DNA of 5,752 bases from Prolixibacteraceae bacterium (GTDB lineage Bacteria > Bacteroidota > Bacteroidia > Bacteroidales > Prolixibacteraceae): contig JAFGDX010000384.1 of assembly GCA_016931875.1 (NCBI GenBank), positions 1 to 5,752 on the forward strand. Direction: 5' to 3'. The notes beneath the pieces were generated by a model. That model saw only the letters and a program-made list of their open reading frames with translations, did no database searches and was not told the DNA's origin. A program made the translations under genes and the position numbers. Shown here one piece after another: positions 5,301-5,752 of the stretch (position 1 is its first letter; each line of letters begins with the position of its first letter).

Positions 5301-5651
5301 TTAAATTGTGCTTCCTTCGTACCCGCTTTTAATAACGGTTACTATCATTTTGAACCGGCCGTTTGCTTTTACAATATTTGAAGTGTGGGCCGGAATAATT
5401 ATGCCCTCTCCGGTATGAAGCATGTTGGGCTGATTATCAATAATAACTTCCGCCGTTCCTTCAATGATCTGGACAAATGTATCGAACGGAGAAATTTTTT
5501 CGGCCAGCGCTTCACCGGTATCAATGGCAACAACGCTGATATTTCCGGTGGTCTTCCGGATGATGGTTTTGCTCACCACCGAATTGGGCACATATTCAAT
5601 GATTTCGATGAGAATATGAATTTTTGATTTTTCAATTTCTTTCGCCTGCAT
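5301..5651 (-). CDS. Small cupin-domain protein lacking the usual metal ligands
   Basis: A 116-residue single-domain cupin. The frame also opens at an upstream TTG (5660). I choose the ATG at 5651 because related small cupins begin near MQ, and because a TTG start would leave a leader of only about 8 bases after the -7 box. The beta-barrel pattern is clear: VVSKTIIRKTTGNISVVAID, then SPFDTFVQIIEGTAEVIID (cupin motif 1 region, residues 54-72), then TGEGIIIPAHTSNIVKA (motif 2 region, 80-96). Relatives typically have His where this protein has K52 (AEKISPFD) and N92 (PAHTSNIVKA); H79 and H89 are present but shifted. A classic metal-binding dioxygenase-type site therefore looks absent, pointing to a binding or structural role (inference). 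It leads a minus-strand cluster with the Lys-rich protein 10 bases downstream. Confidence 0.82.
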   Translation of the reverse strand: MQAKEIEKSKIHILIEIIEYVPNSVVSKTIIRKTTGNISVVAIDTGEALAEKISPFDTFVQIIEGTAEVIIDNQPNMLHTGEGIIIPAHTSNIVKANGRFKMIVTVIKSGYEGSTI

Positions 5652-5674
5652 CAGTTTCAACTTAATAACCTTGC

Positions 5675-5682
5675 CAAAGGTA
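5675..5682 (-). promoter_or_regulatory. -7 box candidate for the cupin cluster
   Basis: On the minus strand the sequence is TACCTTTG, a perfect TAnnTTTG match, 23 bases upstream of the ATG at 5651. No good TTTG lies 19-20 bases upstream (closest is TTTC with a 15-base spacer). A small palindrome GTGT-T-ACAC at 5702-5710 covers roughly the -30 to -40 region and could be an operator, replacing a missing -33 contact by an activator. That is speculation. Confidence 0.45.
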
Positions 5683-5752
5683 CTCCCGCCCGGTTTCGAA
5701 AGTGTTACACAATTGATGTTTTAATTTACATTATTCACACATTTCAAAAAAA

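Noticed and set aside
1..5752. CRISPR array, tRNA, rRNA, insertion sequence, toxin-antitoxin or phage defence genes
   Set aside because: I searched both strands by eye and found no spaced direct repeats, cloverleaf, transposase or toxin/defence motifs. Very diverged or partial elements could be missed.

Overview
The window looks like chromosomal DNA of a Bacteroidota bacterium. This rests on best-fit families (a Bacteroidota-type PheS with a four-cysteine insertion, an anchored coiled-coil protein, a Lys-rich microprotein), the absence of Shine-Dalgarno sequences, AT-rich leaders, and TAnnTTTG-type -7 boxes upstream of nearly every gene. An anaerobic or marine lineage such as the Marinilabiliales/Prolixibacteraceae would fit, but that is an impression from memory.

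Layout: the left 293 bases are non-coding. They open with two adjacent palindromes resembling a dispersed REP-type element and end with a well-formed promoter. A plus-strand aldo/keto reductase of the YghZ/Gpr type (294-1277) follows, closed by a strong hairpin terminator. Facing it on the minus strand is a 55-residue single-helix membrane protein (1368-1535). A 409-base spacer with no convincing gene separates this from pheS (1945-2964, minus), the alpha subunit of phenylalanyl-tRNA synthetase. The roughly 285-base divergent region upstream of pheS holds a doubtful 36-codon ORF. An MBL-fold metallohydrolase (3250-3957, plus) then meets, tail to tail with an 8-base overlap, a 300-residue membrane-anchored coiled-coil protein (3950-4852, minus).

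The right end is a small minus-strand gene cluster read from 5651 leftward: a cupin that has lost the usual histidine ligands, a 41-residue very basic protein, and a short conserved-looking reading frame whose only ATG is out of frame by one base. The cluster ends in a 10-bp stem hairpin that lies inside the 3' end of that last frame. The promoter of the coiled-coil gene begins immediately beyond.

The genes do not form one pathway. They are a housekeeping gene (pheS), two general metabolic enzymes and several small or uncharacterised proteins. I found no CRISPR array, tRNA, rRNA, insertion sequence, phage gene or defence system, and no convincing new multi-gene system. The items most worth following up are the apparently frameshifted small gene entangled with a terminator and a promoter, the histidine-less cupin with its basic partner, and the palindrome pair at the left edge.
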